Positions 42,994 to 52,473 of a stretch of DNA of 64,000 bases are shown one piece after another. The translations under genes were made by a program, and so were the position numbers. The stretch lies in contig CP092870.1 in NCBI GenBank assembly GCA_030710605.1, positions 51,535,921 through 51,599,920 on the forward strand, read 5' to 3'. The notes under the pieces are model-generated. The model was not told where the DNA came from, ran no database searches, and was given only the letters and a program-made list of their open reading frames with translations. This DNA is from Cordylochernes scorpioides. Lineage: Eukaryota; Arthropoda; Arachnida; Pseudoscorpiones; Chernetidae. Each line of letters opens with the position of its first letter. Position 1 is the first letter of the stretch.

Positions 42994-45617
42994 AACACAA
43001 ACCGTACAGAATTAGCCCTAAGGAGCGAGACATCATCAAAGAACAAATTCAGGATATGCTCCAGGAGGGAGTAATAAGGGCATCTTCTAGTCCATGGGCT
43101 TTTCCGGTTATTTTGGTCAGAAAGAGAGATGACAATTGGCGATTTTGTGTAGACTACAGGAAACTGAACAGCATAACGGTAAAGGATGTTTATCCGATCC
43201 CCAGAAATGATGATGTTATGGACACACTTCAGGGATCTAGATATTTCACGGCCATAGATCTCAGATCGGGATACTGGCAGGTAGAGATCGAGGAAGAAGA
43301 CAAGAAGAAGACGGCCTTCACAACATCCCACGGTTTATACGAATTTAATGTTATGCCATTTGGGTTGTGCAATGCTCCAGCTACTTTCGAAAGAATTATG
43401 GACAATGTACTAAAAAACATAAAATGGAAATGTTGCCTCTGTTACCTAGATGACGTTGTTATATACAGTCCCGACTTTACCACTCATCTCGGAAGGATTG
43501 AGGCTGTTTTAAAGTGCTTTCGTGAATCGAACCTGAGGCTTAATGGGAAAAAGTGCCGATTTGGATTTGAAGAAATTGAAATACTCGGTCACGTGACAAG
43601 CAAACATGGAATTAAACCGGCAGATCATAATGTTAAAGCGATTAGAGATTTTCCCCGTCCTTCAAAGACAAAAGAAATTCAGTCATTCATAGGACTTTGC
43701 TCATATTACAGGAAATTCATTAAGGACTTCTCGCGAATAGCTGACCCACTGTTCAAACTAACAAGAAAGGATTCTCCATTCATCTGGTCAGAATCTCAGA
43801 AAGAAGCATTTATAACTCTGAAATCTTTGCTAACAAATCCCCCGATATTGTCACATTTTGACCCAGAAGCACCAACCCAGATCCACACCGATGCATCAAA
43901 TATTGGCCTAGGTGCTACCCTTGTTCAAACTATCAATGGTCAAGAAAAAGTAATTTCATACCTAAGTCGATCATTAAGCAAGCCAGAACTTAATTATTCG
44001 ACAACGGAGAAGGAATGTTTGACATTAGTATGGTCAATGTCGAAGTTACGGCCTTATCTATATGGAAGGCGCTTCAAAGTTATGACGGACCATCACGCGT
44101 TGTGTTGGTTAAGAAACCTAAGGGATCCAACGGGTAGACTTGCAAGATGGGCATTAAAAATACAAGAATATGACTTCGAAATAATTTATAAATCCGGGAA
44201 AAAACATTTGGATGCAGATGGTCTTTCACGAGGTCCATTACCAGAAACTGATTTTGACGATAACTATGATAGTTTGTTTTTCAACCCAGTCATCGATGAT
44301 TCCGACGAATATATCGAAAACATCAAGAGATGCCTCGGTAACACGGAGGGCAAACGATCGATTGTTGAAAATTTTATAGAAGAAAACGGATGTCTGTACA
44401 AAATAAATCCGAGGCCAGAAGGAAGAGCCTGGCTGCTGGTGGTTATCAGAGTGAGAAGAAAGGACATTTTAAAAGGGCACCACAATCATATGATCTGTGG
44501 CCATTTAGGTGTGACCAGAACAATGCACCGTCTAAAGGAAAAATATTTCTGGCCATCCATGCTGAAAGATGTGGTGGAGTATGTTAGGACCTGCCATCTG
44601 TGCCAAAGCAGGAAGGGTTCTAATCAGTTGCCTGCTGGGCTACTTCATCCGATCCCTGCTGCAAATTATCCCTTCGAGAGAGTTGGGATCGACTTTTTGG
44701 GACCATTGCCATCTACGAAGAACAGAAAGAAGTGGATGATAGTATTGACCGACTATTACACAAAATATGCGGAAACGAAGGCTGTCATCGATGCCACAGC
44801 GAGGGAGGTTGCTAAATTTCTGACAGAAAATGTTATTTTGAAACATGGAGCCCCACGGTATCTGATTAGCGATAGAGGAAGCCAATTCACGAGCAATTTG
44901 GTGAAAGAAATAACCAAGATATGTCAAATTCAACATTGCCTCACAACAAGCTATCACCCACAAACAAATGGCCTCACAGAGCGATTAAGCAGAACATTGA
45001 TCAATATGATAAGCATGTACGTGAACGTAGATCAAAGGAATTGGGACGAGATACTTCCATTCATAACCCATGCTTACAATACGACAATACAAGAAACAAG
45101 CAAATATTCCCCGTTCTTCCTTTTGTATGGAAGGGAACCAGTCTCGATTTTGGATGACACGAATATCTTCATTGAGCCCGAATCGGAGGATTATGACGAG
45201 TACGTGAGCAAGTTGAGGGAAAAAATCGTGAGAACGAGAGATATTGTGAAAGTTAATACCGAGAAAAGTCAGGAAAAGATGATTAATTATTACAACCAAA
45301 AACCTCGGCAAACTGGTTATGAACCAGGTGATTTAGTAGCGCTGTGGTCTCCAATAAGAAAACCTGGAAAATGTGAGAAACCTTTGAGACGATATTTCGG
45401 ACCCTACATCGTGCTGAAAACAATTTCCGCTGTGAACTACTCCATCGTGCCAGAAGATAACCCTGGGAACCGCACACAGCCTACAACAGTTCACATAAGC
45501 AGAATCAAGCCTTACTTTGCGAGAATGGAAGACGGTCACGAGGACGCACCATTTCGGAGGAGGGAGAAGTGTCACACTCTGCATAGTTATTTTGTAAAAA
45601 TATGTAAATTAGTATAA
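42936..45617 (+). CDS. Gypsy RT-RNase H-integrase
   Basis: 893 codons without stop. RT (residues 1-250): KRDDNWRFCVDYRKLNSITV, FTAIDLRSGYWQVEI (D), MPFGLCNAPATFERIMD, CCLCYLDDVVIYS (YLDD). RNase H (300-430): IHTDASNIGLGATLVQ, KELNYSTTEKEC-type block, DHHALCWLRNLRDP and LDADGLSR. Integrase (500-890): HHNHMICGHLGVTRTMH and CHLCQSRKGSN (HHCC), VGIDFLGPLPSTKNRKKW (D), LISDRGSQFTSN (D), YHPQTNGLTERLSRTL (E), and a C-terminal GYEPGDLVALWSP domain. The last 16 codons lie in the 3' LTR. All catalytic residues are present. The frame lacks its own natural start because of the break before it. Confidence 0.92.
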   Translation: MGKTNLAKHRIDTENAKPIKHKPYRISPKERDIIKEQIQDMLQEGVIRASSSPWAFPVILVRKRDDNWRFCVDYRKLNSITVKDVYPIPRNDDVMDTLQGSRYFTAIDLRSGYWQVEIEEEDKKKTAFTTSHGLYEFNVMPFGLCNAPATFERIMDNVLKNIKWKCCLCYLDDVVIYSPDFTTHLGRIEAVLKCFRESNLRLNGKKCRFGFEEIEILGHVTSKHGIKPADHNVKAIRDFPRPSKTKEIQSFIGLCSYYRKFIKDFSRIADPLFKLTRKDSPFIWSESQKEAFITLKSLLTNPPILSHFDPEAPTQIHTDASNIGLGATLVQTINGQEKVISYLSRSLSKPELNYSTTEKECLTLVWSMSKLRPYLYGRRFKVMTDHHALCWLRNLRDPTGRLARWALKIQEYDFEIIYKSGKKHLDADGLSRGPLPETDFDDNYDSLFFNPVIDDSDEYIENIKRCLGNTEGKRSIVENFIEENGCLYKINPRPEGRAWLLVVIRVRRKDILKGHHNHMICGHLGVTRTMHRLKEKYFWPSMLKDVVEYVRTCHLCQSRKGSNQLPAGLLHPIPAANYPFERVGIDFLGPLPSTKNRKKWMIVLTDYYTKYAETKAVIDATAREVAKFLTENVILKHGAPRYLISDRGSQFTSNLVKEITKICQIQHCLTTSYHPQTNGLTERLSRTLINMISMYVNVDQRNWDEILPFITHAYNTTIQETSKYSPFFLLYGREPVSILDDTNIFIEPESEDYDEYVSKLREKIVRTRDIVKVNTEKSQEKMINYYNQKPRQTGYEPGDLVALWSPIRKPGKCEKPLRRYFGPYIVLKTISAVNYSIVPEDNPGNRTQPTTVHISRIKPYFARMEDGHEDAPFRRREKCHTLHSYFVKICKLV

Positions 45618-45878
45618 AATAATTGGTAATAGAAATTTATGTAAATAAGGCTTTTGATATAAGAGCGAGATACAATTAGTTGATAGAGCTTCTTTTGTTT
45701 TTTTGAATTTAGTTCGTTGTTACTCTAAATCTCTCTCTCCTAGAGTCAGTTTAACTTTTTTCATTATTAATAAAATATAGTTGCTTGCTTTATGAGAACG
45801 CGGTCTGGTTTATTTTATGAGATGGCGAACGCTGATCAGAAACCTTTAGAAGCACCTACGGTCGAGGCAGGTGTAACA
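45570..45878 (+). repeat. Gypsy 3' LTR
   Basis: 309 bp, TGTCACACTC to GTGTAACA. Also holds the end of pol (to 45617) and a copy of the 29 first gag codons (45792-45878). Confidence 0.92.
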
Positions 45879-45937
45879 ATATGTGCACCGTATCCCAGTA
45901 CAATATCACATTTGTACTATTTTTTCTCTTTGAGCAC

Positions 45938-46626
45938 AGTTCCCCAGATTTACAAATCTCAACTTCTGGCCTGAACACGCTTCAAGAGTTCATTTCAATC
46001 ATCCGCAGAGCAATCACCAACGCATGCACAAAGCGTTCCATTTTTTCAACTTTCAACATTTTTTTCAGCTCTAGCGGACCACAATCAACCTTTGATTTCG
46101 AGTCAAGTCAGACCACCTACTGTCGCAACAACAATTCTACTTATCGCATGGCTCTATTTCACTCCTTTCCCAATCATATTAATTATTTTATTCAACAACT
46201 TTTAACCCAATATCCTAAAATTGTGACAAAGCACTGTAACCCTTATATAGGATCGCAAGTGAAACATTGCCAAGGAAGGCGCTCAAGTCAATATCCTCGC
46301 TTTGCACTTGGATCTGATTATTTGGTTGCATGTCTAATGCTTACAATTGCATATTCTTCAACTACTAACCCTTTACAACGCCCGCCAATATTCTCTTAGA
46401 ATGTGAATTTTTATGTCATCATTTTATTTTAATCATCATTTTTTTAAATCAAACAAAAATGTAATTTTCATTTCACTTTTATATATCCAAACAAATAATC
46501 TTCTTATAGCCCTTTTTAACCCTCACAGTTTAAATTAATTAAAATACATTTTAATTACTTATCTGTGTTAGAAAGGCTTTACCCGCTTAAACCCGGATAA
46601 ACCCTTTCACTCCCAGGGCCCATCTA
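45938..46626. other. noncoding interior of the large LTR element, right part
   Basis: Continues the interior from 39056. One plus-strand frame of 172 aa (45881-46399) starts in the palindrome and has no recognised domain; serine- and threonine-rich. I do not claim it as a gene. Confidence 0.5.
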
Positions 46627-47417
46627 TGGTAATTTAAACCTACAACCCCATATTGTATATAACTTATAACAATATTTTCATGTTGTATAATAGAAACACA
46701 TCTATAAATGATTATATGCATGATTGACATGTGTCATTACATCATCATATGTAATGTACTTTGTACAAACTGAGGATAAATAAATAAAACTCTGTAATAG
46801 ATTAAGAGTTGAGCTAACGCAGAGATCGAGCATATAGCAGTCCCAAAACAACAAGGTCTAAATAAGGAAACTGCCACGGCGCCAGTGTACAATTTCACCA
46901 GACGATCCAGGCCCCTCTCGCATGTGCTGTAATGCAATACTTCCTTTCTCGGAAAAGGTATATAAAAGGCCCCCCGTCTTTAGCCAAAAATACAGTCACT
47001 TTACAGTCACTTGCCAGTTAGTTCACCCTCAGCCAAGCCCTCGTCGGTTGTACCCAAGGTCCACTTCATCCACCATGTAGTCAGTAAGAACGTTTCTATC
47101 TCCATCTTTCGCCCCTAGCTCAACTTTTATCTGTTCACTGAACTTTCTTAGTGCAACTGTGTCTTCGTTTTTTTTTGTGTACATTCCCAAGCTTTCCACT
47201 CGCCTCGACCACGACTGCCTGTACTCTGTGAGAACTTTTAAACGTCTTACAAGGTGCAGAGAGGTACTGGAAAACTCCCCATCCTGACTGTTCCTCTCGG
47301 TCAACACAGTATAGCGAGAGTTGACATGGACTCACACCATAGTTTATAAGTCGACTGGATACCTCGTCACATTTTAAATCGACAAGATTCTACAAAAGTC
47401 AACAGTAACTTAACTCA
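46627..47417 (+). repeat. right LTR of the large element
   Basis: 791 bp, TGGTAATTTAAACC to AACTCA, with the same TATA block (46959-46969). Differs from the left copy at scattered positions only. Confidence 0.75.
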
Positions 47418-47434
47418 CATTACATATATATATA

Positions 47435-47924
47435 CTAGCGGATGTACCCGACTTCGCCCGGGTTTTACCCGAGTAAAGGTTTGTCTAATGAATCTCTCGA
47501 TAAAGTGAACATTTTTTCCCGGTCCCTTTAAAAATACTCGATAAGTTGAATAAAATCAATATTAATTGGTTCCCTCGGTAATTGGAAGCTAAAGGAATAG
47601 TATCTTGCCTTGGAATTGTATCATTATTCTTGTCTCAAATAAATTGCAGTGTCATCCTGAATTTTGTCTTTCCTAATTTTCTACATTACAAAATCATCGT
47701 ATCATCATGATAATATCCAGAGTAGATTGTTGAATTATAACAGATAAATAAGAATATTTGTCTTGATTATTTTTTAGGCGAAAAGTTATTTCAAAAATTT
47801 TATTTGCTAGAATCCTACCCAGTACTATACTAAATAACTTCCAAAAGTTTCATGGCGTTCCAATGAGTGGTTTGGTCAGGCATAAAGGACACACACACAC
47901 ATACATTCATTTTATATATATAGA
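47435..47924 (-). mobile_element. short non-autonomous Helitron
   Basis: 490 bp. On the minus strand it starts TCTATATATATAAAATGAAT, followed by a GT-rich microsatellite and 'ccaaaccactcattggaacg', and ends with the hairpin CCCGGGCGAAGTCGGG, TACATCCG and CTAG, next base T. A block at 47640-47700 encodes RKDKIQDDTAIYLRQE, matching the helicase tail RKDKLQEDTAIYLRQE at 1-525. No other coding. Confidence 0.85.
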
Positions 47925-48422
47925 TATATATGGCGCGTTATTGGCTTATTTTAAAATAAAAGTAAAACAATAATTTATACAATTTACAAAGTATATTATA
48001 CAAACTATATAAAACTAACTGAAAATTAAATGGTTATATTTTTTTCGAACATGGGTTATAAATATATCTCTAAATACCCGTGTTTATTTATCTTTTGTTA
48101 CCAAATATTTAAAAATACAATACAATTTTTGTCTAAAACTAATAGAGAGAGAGATTTTACTTTAAACATTTTTACTTTAAAGACTCCGTGAATACGACTA
48201 TACGTCTTAATAAAGTTTTTTTTTTGTGATTAAATTATTTTTAAAATTTAATATTATAATCTTGAAAAAAAAAACAGATTATTTTTACACCTTAATAATG
48301 AAAGATCATCATATTGTATTTTTAATACCCACGCTTACTTTTGTTATTTTTTTACTACACCTTGAGAGTCTGTGTTATCTTTTTGTAAGCATTTTAAAAT
48401 ACTTTTATAGTAGGTTATAAGC
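47925..48422. other. AT-rich spacer upstream of the RING ORF
   Basis: No gene. A hydrophobic frame at 48226-48420 is low-complexity. In-frame TAG TAG codons precede the ATG at 48423, so the RING ORF is not longer at its start unless spliced. Confidence 0.5.
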
Positions 48423-48782
48423 ATGGAAAATTCAAATGAAAAAATATTGAAAGTTGATTACTTTGGAGCCACTCTTTTAGACAAATGCTCAATCTGTTTG
48501 GACGATATCAAAGAAAGAGCATTCCCTGATTGTTGCCAACATCAGTTCTGTTTGGAATGTTTGAAAGAAGCCAACAAACTACTACCTCATTGTCCGATTT
48601 GTCGCGGAAAAATCGAGAGAATCGTTTATAATGTTCGTGGGGAGGAGGATTTCGACACGGTTCGTGTCAAATCAATATATTGGATAGATCTCTCAGATTT
48701 GATTATTGAAATTCCAGAACTTATACCACCTATAAATTTTCCCGATGTTATAATTTCTAATAATGGACAGGATCGCCTTTAG
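48423..48782 (+). CDS. TOPORS-like RING-finger ORF
   Basis: 119 aa. Residues 22-60 form a C3HC4 RING: CSICLDDIKERAF, CQHQFCLECLKEAN, LPHCPICRG, then IERIVYNVRGEEDFDTVRV, which follows the RING in TOPORS-type E3 ubiquitin/SUMO ligases (there IIHNVRS...). Such proteins attach ubiquitin to nuclear targets. After the stop at 48780, a frame two bases on stays open for about 45 codons (ARHSNRVPEINRQHLRMRF and RHPYRRHRNSSKEPE), so the ORF may be a frameshifted part of a longer gene. A second frame at 48852-49118 overlaps. There is no intron, so a retrocopy is possible. Confidence 0.65.
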   Translation: MENSNEKILKVDYFGATLLDKCSICLDDIKERAFPDCCQHQFCLECLKEANKLLPHCPICRGKIERIVYNVRGEEDFDTVRVKSIYWIDLSDLIIEIPELIPPINFPDVIISNNGQDRL

Positions 48783-49118
48783 CTGCCCGTCATTCTAATC
48801 GAGTGCCAGAAATTAATAGACAACATCTCCGAATGCGCTTTATTTTGAGTCGTGATTCAGAAATTCATAGACATCCCTACCGAAGACACAGAAATTCTTC
48901 TAAAGAGCCAGAAATTCACCTCATTTAATCCCAATTTAAAAGAATCAGTGATCCAGAACATGGTACACACCCCAAACAAAGAAATGAACTTTGAACCAGA
49001 ATTTAGCATACACCTTCAGAATTTAAAGAGGTGGCCATTAATACTTTATATTTTTAATGCGTACGAGAAAATATTGACACTTTTTACTCATTTAATATAT
49101 GTAAATATTGTTGAGTAA
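48783..49118 (+). pseudogene. possible frameshifted continuation of the RING ORF
   Basis: Reading in the shifted frame gives a basic, arginine-rich stretch to about 48930; a polyadenylation-like AATAAA is at 49138-49143. TOPORS proteins continue with basic and RS-rich sequence, but this match is loose. Confidence 0.35.
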
Positions 49119-49609
49119 TAATATTACTTTTGAAAAAAATAAATTCTCATCTAAATGACTTAACGAAAAAACGTGAGCGTGTGTCTGTGTGATATTTTAT
49201 TTTTCTACGTATTGATAAATGTTTTATCTATGAGGTCCTTATGAAATTATTTCATTATTTTGAATATTTCACGTGATCCAGTCTCATTCCTGGAAATTAT
49301 TGATCACACGTTGTCGATATAGATAATAAGCTAACAAAGTTTACAGTTGTAAAGTTTGAAGCTATCTCCTCCAAAGATACTTAACAATATATAACATTTA
49401 TATACCGAAATTTTTGTTATTTTTGCTTCACATGGCCGTTTTATTTTTCAAATATTATTAATAGATTTATTTATTTTTAATTTATTCGATTTTGCAATCG
49501 TATATTTTTGCCTTCAAATGTGTTGCTTATCTTATTTGTTATTTATCATCATCGAATTGTAGGTTTTTAAAACACGTTTTTTTGTATTATTACTTCTTTG
49601 ACTACTTCA
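49119..49609. other. no recognisable gene
   Basis: AT-rich sequence between the RING ORF and Helitron fragments. Confidence 0.5.
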
Positions 49610-49830
49610 GATAACAACCTTCCCTTCATTCTGAGGAAGCATCTGTTTCCACTAAGGTTGGTTTTTGCTATGAATATAAATAAAGGCTCAAGGCCAAACC
49701 TTTGCTAGAGTGGGTCTACAAGAGCTTGAGTTTAGACATGGACAGCTCTATGTGGCTTTTTCTCAAGCGCGATTTCTGGATAGCATACATGTAAAGTTGA
49801 AACCACATATATATAAAATACTAGAATTGC
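49610..49830 (+). pseudogene. Helitron helicase C-terminal fragment
   Basis: DNNLPFILRKHLFPLRLVFA, MNINK, then after frame changes ARVGLQELEFRHGQLYVAFS and RFLDSIHVKLKPHIYK. It is the same protein region as at 1-525, on the plus strand, with the HGQLYVALSR block better kept (here YVAFSQAR). Broken by at least two frameshifts. Confidence 0.75.
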
Positions 49831-50556
49831 AATTCTGTTTTGAGATTTGTTATATATTTTTATTTTTTGCAACTTTTAATTTATTTATTTAAACCTTTCA
49901 CCAATGACTATATTTCCTCACCAGAAATTGCTTACCAAACATGAGAATATGAAGGAGCAAAAAAAAAAAAAAAACTTTTTTTTTTTTCATTTCGAATATA
50001 CTTTTATAAATTTAACCAATGCCTATAGTTTCTCACCTGAGAGGATTTTTTTTTGTATTATTCGTTTGCTAGTGAACTATTTATACTTTATGAAATATAG
50101 TTATTTCTGTTTTGATCGAGGTGATATTGTAAATTTATATCCTCAAAATATGTGGCCAATTGTCATTCTTATCATAATTTATTTTAATTTACAGCTAAAC
50201 AAGCTTCACCCAACTTTTAGCTATGAAAATTTTGATTCGTGTGAAAATTTTACAAATTATAGTTTGGCAATGGATCTGGGTTCTGCTAAGAAGCTGAAAT
50301 TCAAGATTCAGTACAGAAGGCCAAATCTTAGATGTATAATTTTGATGTTATTTGTATTCTTTTTTTTCTCTGTATCTTTCCTAATACCTTTGTCTTTTTT
50401 TTCTCATTAATAGGCTGATGCTGTATTTGTATAATCAATTGTTGATTACTTAATTTGTTATAATCTTCATTTGTATAATCAATTTTTGTTTAGTTAACTT
50501 GTTATATAATTCGAATTATAGATTATAGAAGAAAATAATACCTAATCCAATTACTC
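49831..50556. other. AT-rich sequence after the helicase fragment
   Basis: A plus-strand frame of 168 aa (49904-50410) is F/Y/I-rich and probably not a gene. 49880-50050 is repeated in diverged form at 55640-55720 ('atttcgaatata', 'accaatgcctataatttctcacctga'). Confidence 0.45.
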
Positions 50557-50675
50557 TAATAGTGTGTGATGAAACAGCATCAGACAAAAGAATAAATGAA
50601 CTAAAGAATAAAACCTCATTTATTCTTTTGTCTGATGATGGTGACATTGCTGTTGCCAAACATCACACACTATTA
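50557..50675. repeat. small foldback element
   Basis: 119 bp: TAATAGTGTGTGATG ... CATCAGACAAAAGAATAAAT, a short loop, and the inverse at the right, ATTTATTCTTTTGTCTGATG ... CATCACACACTATTA. A ~20-bp asymmetrical bulge in the right arm ('atggtgacattgctgttgcc'). Confidence 0.75.
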
Positions 50676-50739
50676 AATTATTTGAATTAGGTCTTCTTTT
50701 ATTGAATTAATAAGGTATAGTTTTTCATTTGAATTTAGC

Positions 50740-50990
50740 TCCATTTTTGTGTCTGTCATTATTTTTCTTTTTTTTTCAGTATCTTTCCTAATGCCTGATT
50801 TGAATACTTGATTTGTTATAGTTTTTCCTTTGAATTTAACTCCATTTTTGTGTCTGCCATTATTTTTCTTTTTTTCAGTATCTTTCCTAATGCCTGATTT
50901 GAATACTTGATTTGTTATAGTTTTTCATTTGAATTTAGCTCTATTTTTGTGTCTGTTATTATTTTTCTTCTCATAAATAGGCTGATGCTG
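50740..50990 (+). repeat. ~103-bp tandem repeat with splice-acceptor-like units
   Basis: Two full and one partial copy of a unit that includes a T-run, TTTCAG, TATCTTTCCTAATGCC and TTTGTTATAGTTTTTC. The same 'cag-catctt-cc-atgcc' block recurs at 51168-51187, just at the ATG of the next ORF. Confidence 0.7.
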
Positions 50991-51178
50991 TATTTGTGTA
51001 ATCAATTGTTGATTTTTGTGTCTGCTTCTTTTTTGCAGTATTTTCTTGGAATCCTTTTTTTCTCAATCAATTGCTTCCTCGCATGATTGGGATTTCCTTT
51101 TTATGCCTGTCCTGGCATTGAGTTTTATAGTTTTCCTCTGCTTGGTTCTTATTTTACCTTTTTTTTTCAGCATCTTCC

Positions 51179-51600
51179 GTCATGCCTCGAAAATGCTGTG
51201 GAAGACTCACTCACCAAACCGCTAGGCCTGCTTATATGACTCGCCGCAGGAACAACACCCCTAATCATATTTCTCCTGTTCCCACTGAATATATTATTGG
51301 GGGCCTGGAGATTGTCTGCCCTAACTGCTCAGCTCTGCATTTCCCTTGGAAACTGTTGTTAGCTCATTAGAGATTAATGATAAAGTAATGAGTTGCTTAC
51401 CAAACAGGTAGGTTTATTACAACCTTCCCATCATTTTGAAGAGGTTTCAGTTACTACTAAAGTTGGCTTTTGCTATGACTATAAATAAGGCTCAAAGCCA
51501 AACCTTTGCTAGAGTGGGTCTTTACTACAAGTGCCTCTGTTTACGCATGGACATCTTCACGTAGCTTCTTAACATGTGCGAACTTTGGATAGAATATATA
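51179..51600 (+). pseudogene. internally deleted Helitron protein
   Basis: First an open frame of 62 aa, MPRKCCGRLTHQTARPAYMT then GGLEIVCPNCSALHFPWKLL, like the cysteine-containing start of Helitron replicase proteins (VCxxCxALHF). Directly after, in other frames, come INDKVMSCLPNR, LLKLAFAMTINKAQSQTFAR and RVGLYYKCLCLRMDIFT of the helicase end. The Rep domain and most of the helicase are missing. A splice-acceptor-like TTTTTTTCAG precedes the ATG. The N-terminal match is from memory and moderate. Confidence 0.55.
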
Positions 51601-51639
51601 TGTAGAGAAAATATCTTTGTTTTACGGGGCTGCTAACCA

Positions 51640-52112
51640 AAATGAATGATTTTTGAGCCCCGATGGACGCATAAAGCGGAATATATACAAAGCATAGTTG
51701 GAGGGGCCTGGGGATGGGTGGCCAGGGATCATCGCCAGGTGAGGCCAGGAGAGCCGGGATGTAGAGGAGGACCGGGGGGGGGGGGGGGGGGGAGCAGGGT
51801 TGTGATCCAGGGAGTTCAGGGGGTGGCAGAGACGGGTTCAATGGTGTTGAGCCCAGGGGTGACCGTGGAGAGCAGACAGACCGCAATGATTAAAGTATAC
51901 GATTTTTAATCCCAAAAGATGTAGCAGGCAGACAAGCCGCAATGCACAATGTCAAAGTATCAGGGTGCTGCACGCAACCAAGGCTGTTCAAAAAGGTTAG
52001 ATTCCCCAGGCCAGGGAAAATAAAAGAAAGACAGCTGTTGTTTAAATAAGAATATTAGATAAAGCGAGAATGATTCAGCAACTGATGGGAAAAGATAGAT
52101 TATTTTTTATTT

Positions 52113-52145
<33 letters not shown>

Positions 52146-52240
52146 TTATTTATTTATTTTTTTTATATATATATATTTTTTGTAAAAATGAATATATTAA
52201 AGTTTTAGGTAAGATTACTGGTGAGGGTACCAGTGCTAAG
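51640..52240. other. G-rich segment and microsatellite
   Basis: 51650-51890 is strikingly GC-rich; its minus-strand frame (51886-51569) is proline-rich and probably fortuitous. It includes a run of about 20 G. 52090-52180 is an ATT/ATTT/AT microsatellite. No gene assigned. Confidence 0.5.
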
Positions 52241-52473
52241 ACGACCAACCAGAAAAGTACACCATGGATTGCATAGCGCGTTCAAATGGGTCGCTGCGTA
52301 AGTCGATTTCTCGAGCAGCCCGCGCCGTTGAATCGCCAAACCATTTGCCCTCTGTCATTGGGTTACAGAGACAGCGTCAGGGGCGATCACATACGCAGGG
52401 CAGGTCGCGAAACCGATCTTAAGCAGCGGCACAGGCCAGAGTTACGTCTACGGGCAGCCGCCAATGACCGGTG

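Larger units (their letters stand above)
40790..45878 (+). mobile_element. Gypsy LTR retrotransposon, nearly full coding
   Basis: 5089 bp with LTRs TGTCACACTC...GTGTAACA (40790-41092 and 45570-45878) and the target duplication ATAT at 40786-40789 and 45879-45882. Purine tract 'ggaggagggagaag' before the 3' LTR. Gag, protease, RT, RNase H, integrase in Ty3/Gypsy order; no envelope. LTRs differ at about eight positions plus a 6-bp indel, so the insertion is young but not recent. Two single-base frame breaks in A-runs. Confidence 0.93.
35272..47417 (+). mobile_element. large LTR-flanked element without coding capacity
   Basis: Bounded by two direct copies of a 792-bp TG...CA repeat (35272-36063 and 46627-47417). 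The sequence between them, once the nested insert 39069-45925 is set aside, is about 3.7 kb and has no gag or pol. This resembles a large non-autonomous LTR element. The two flanks do not show a matching target duplication, and no clear polypurine tract precedes the right copy, so two separate insertions or a recombinant cannot be excluded. Confidence 0.6.

Noticed and set aside
45881-46399. 172-aa plus-strand frame right of the Gypsy element
   Set aside because: It begins in the palindrome arm and runs into the interior of the large LTR element; no recognised domain, so probably chance.
49904-50410. 168-aa plus-strand frame after the Helitron helicase fragment
   Set aside because: Composition is dominated by F, I, Y and K from AT-rich DNA, with poly-A and poly-T runs inside; no domain, and part is repeated in noncoding form at 55.6 kb.
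51569-51886. Proline-rich 105-aa minus-strand frame
   Set aside because: It is the translation of a G-rich island including a ~20-G run; low complexity, no motif.
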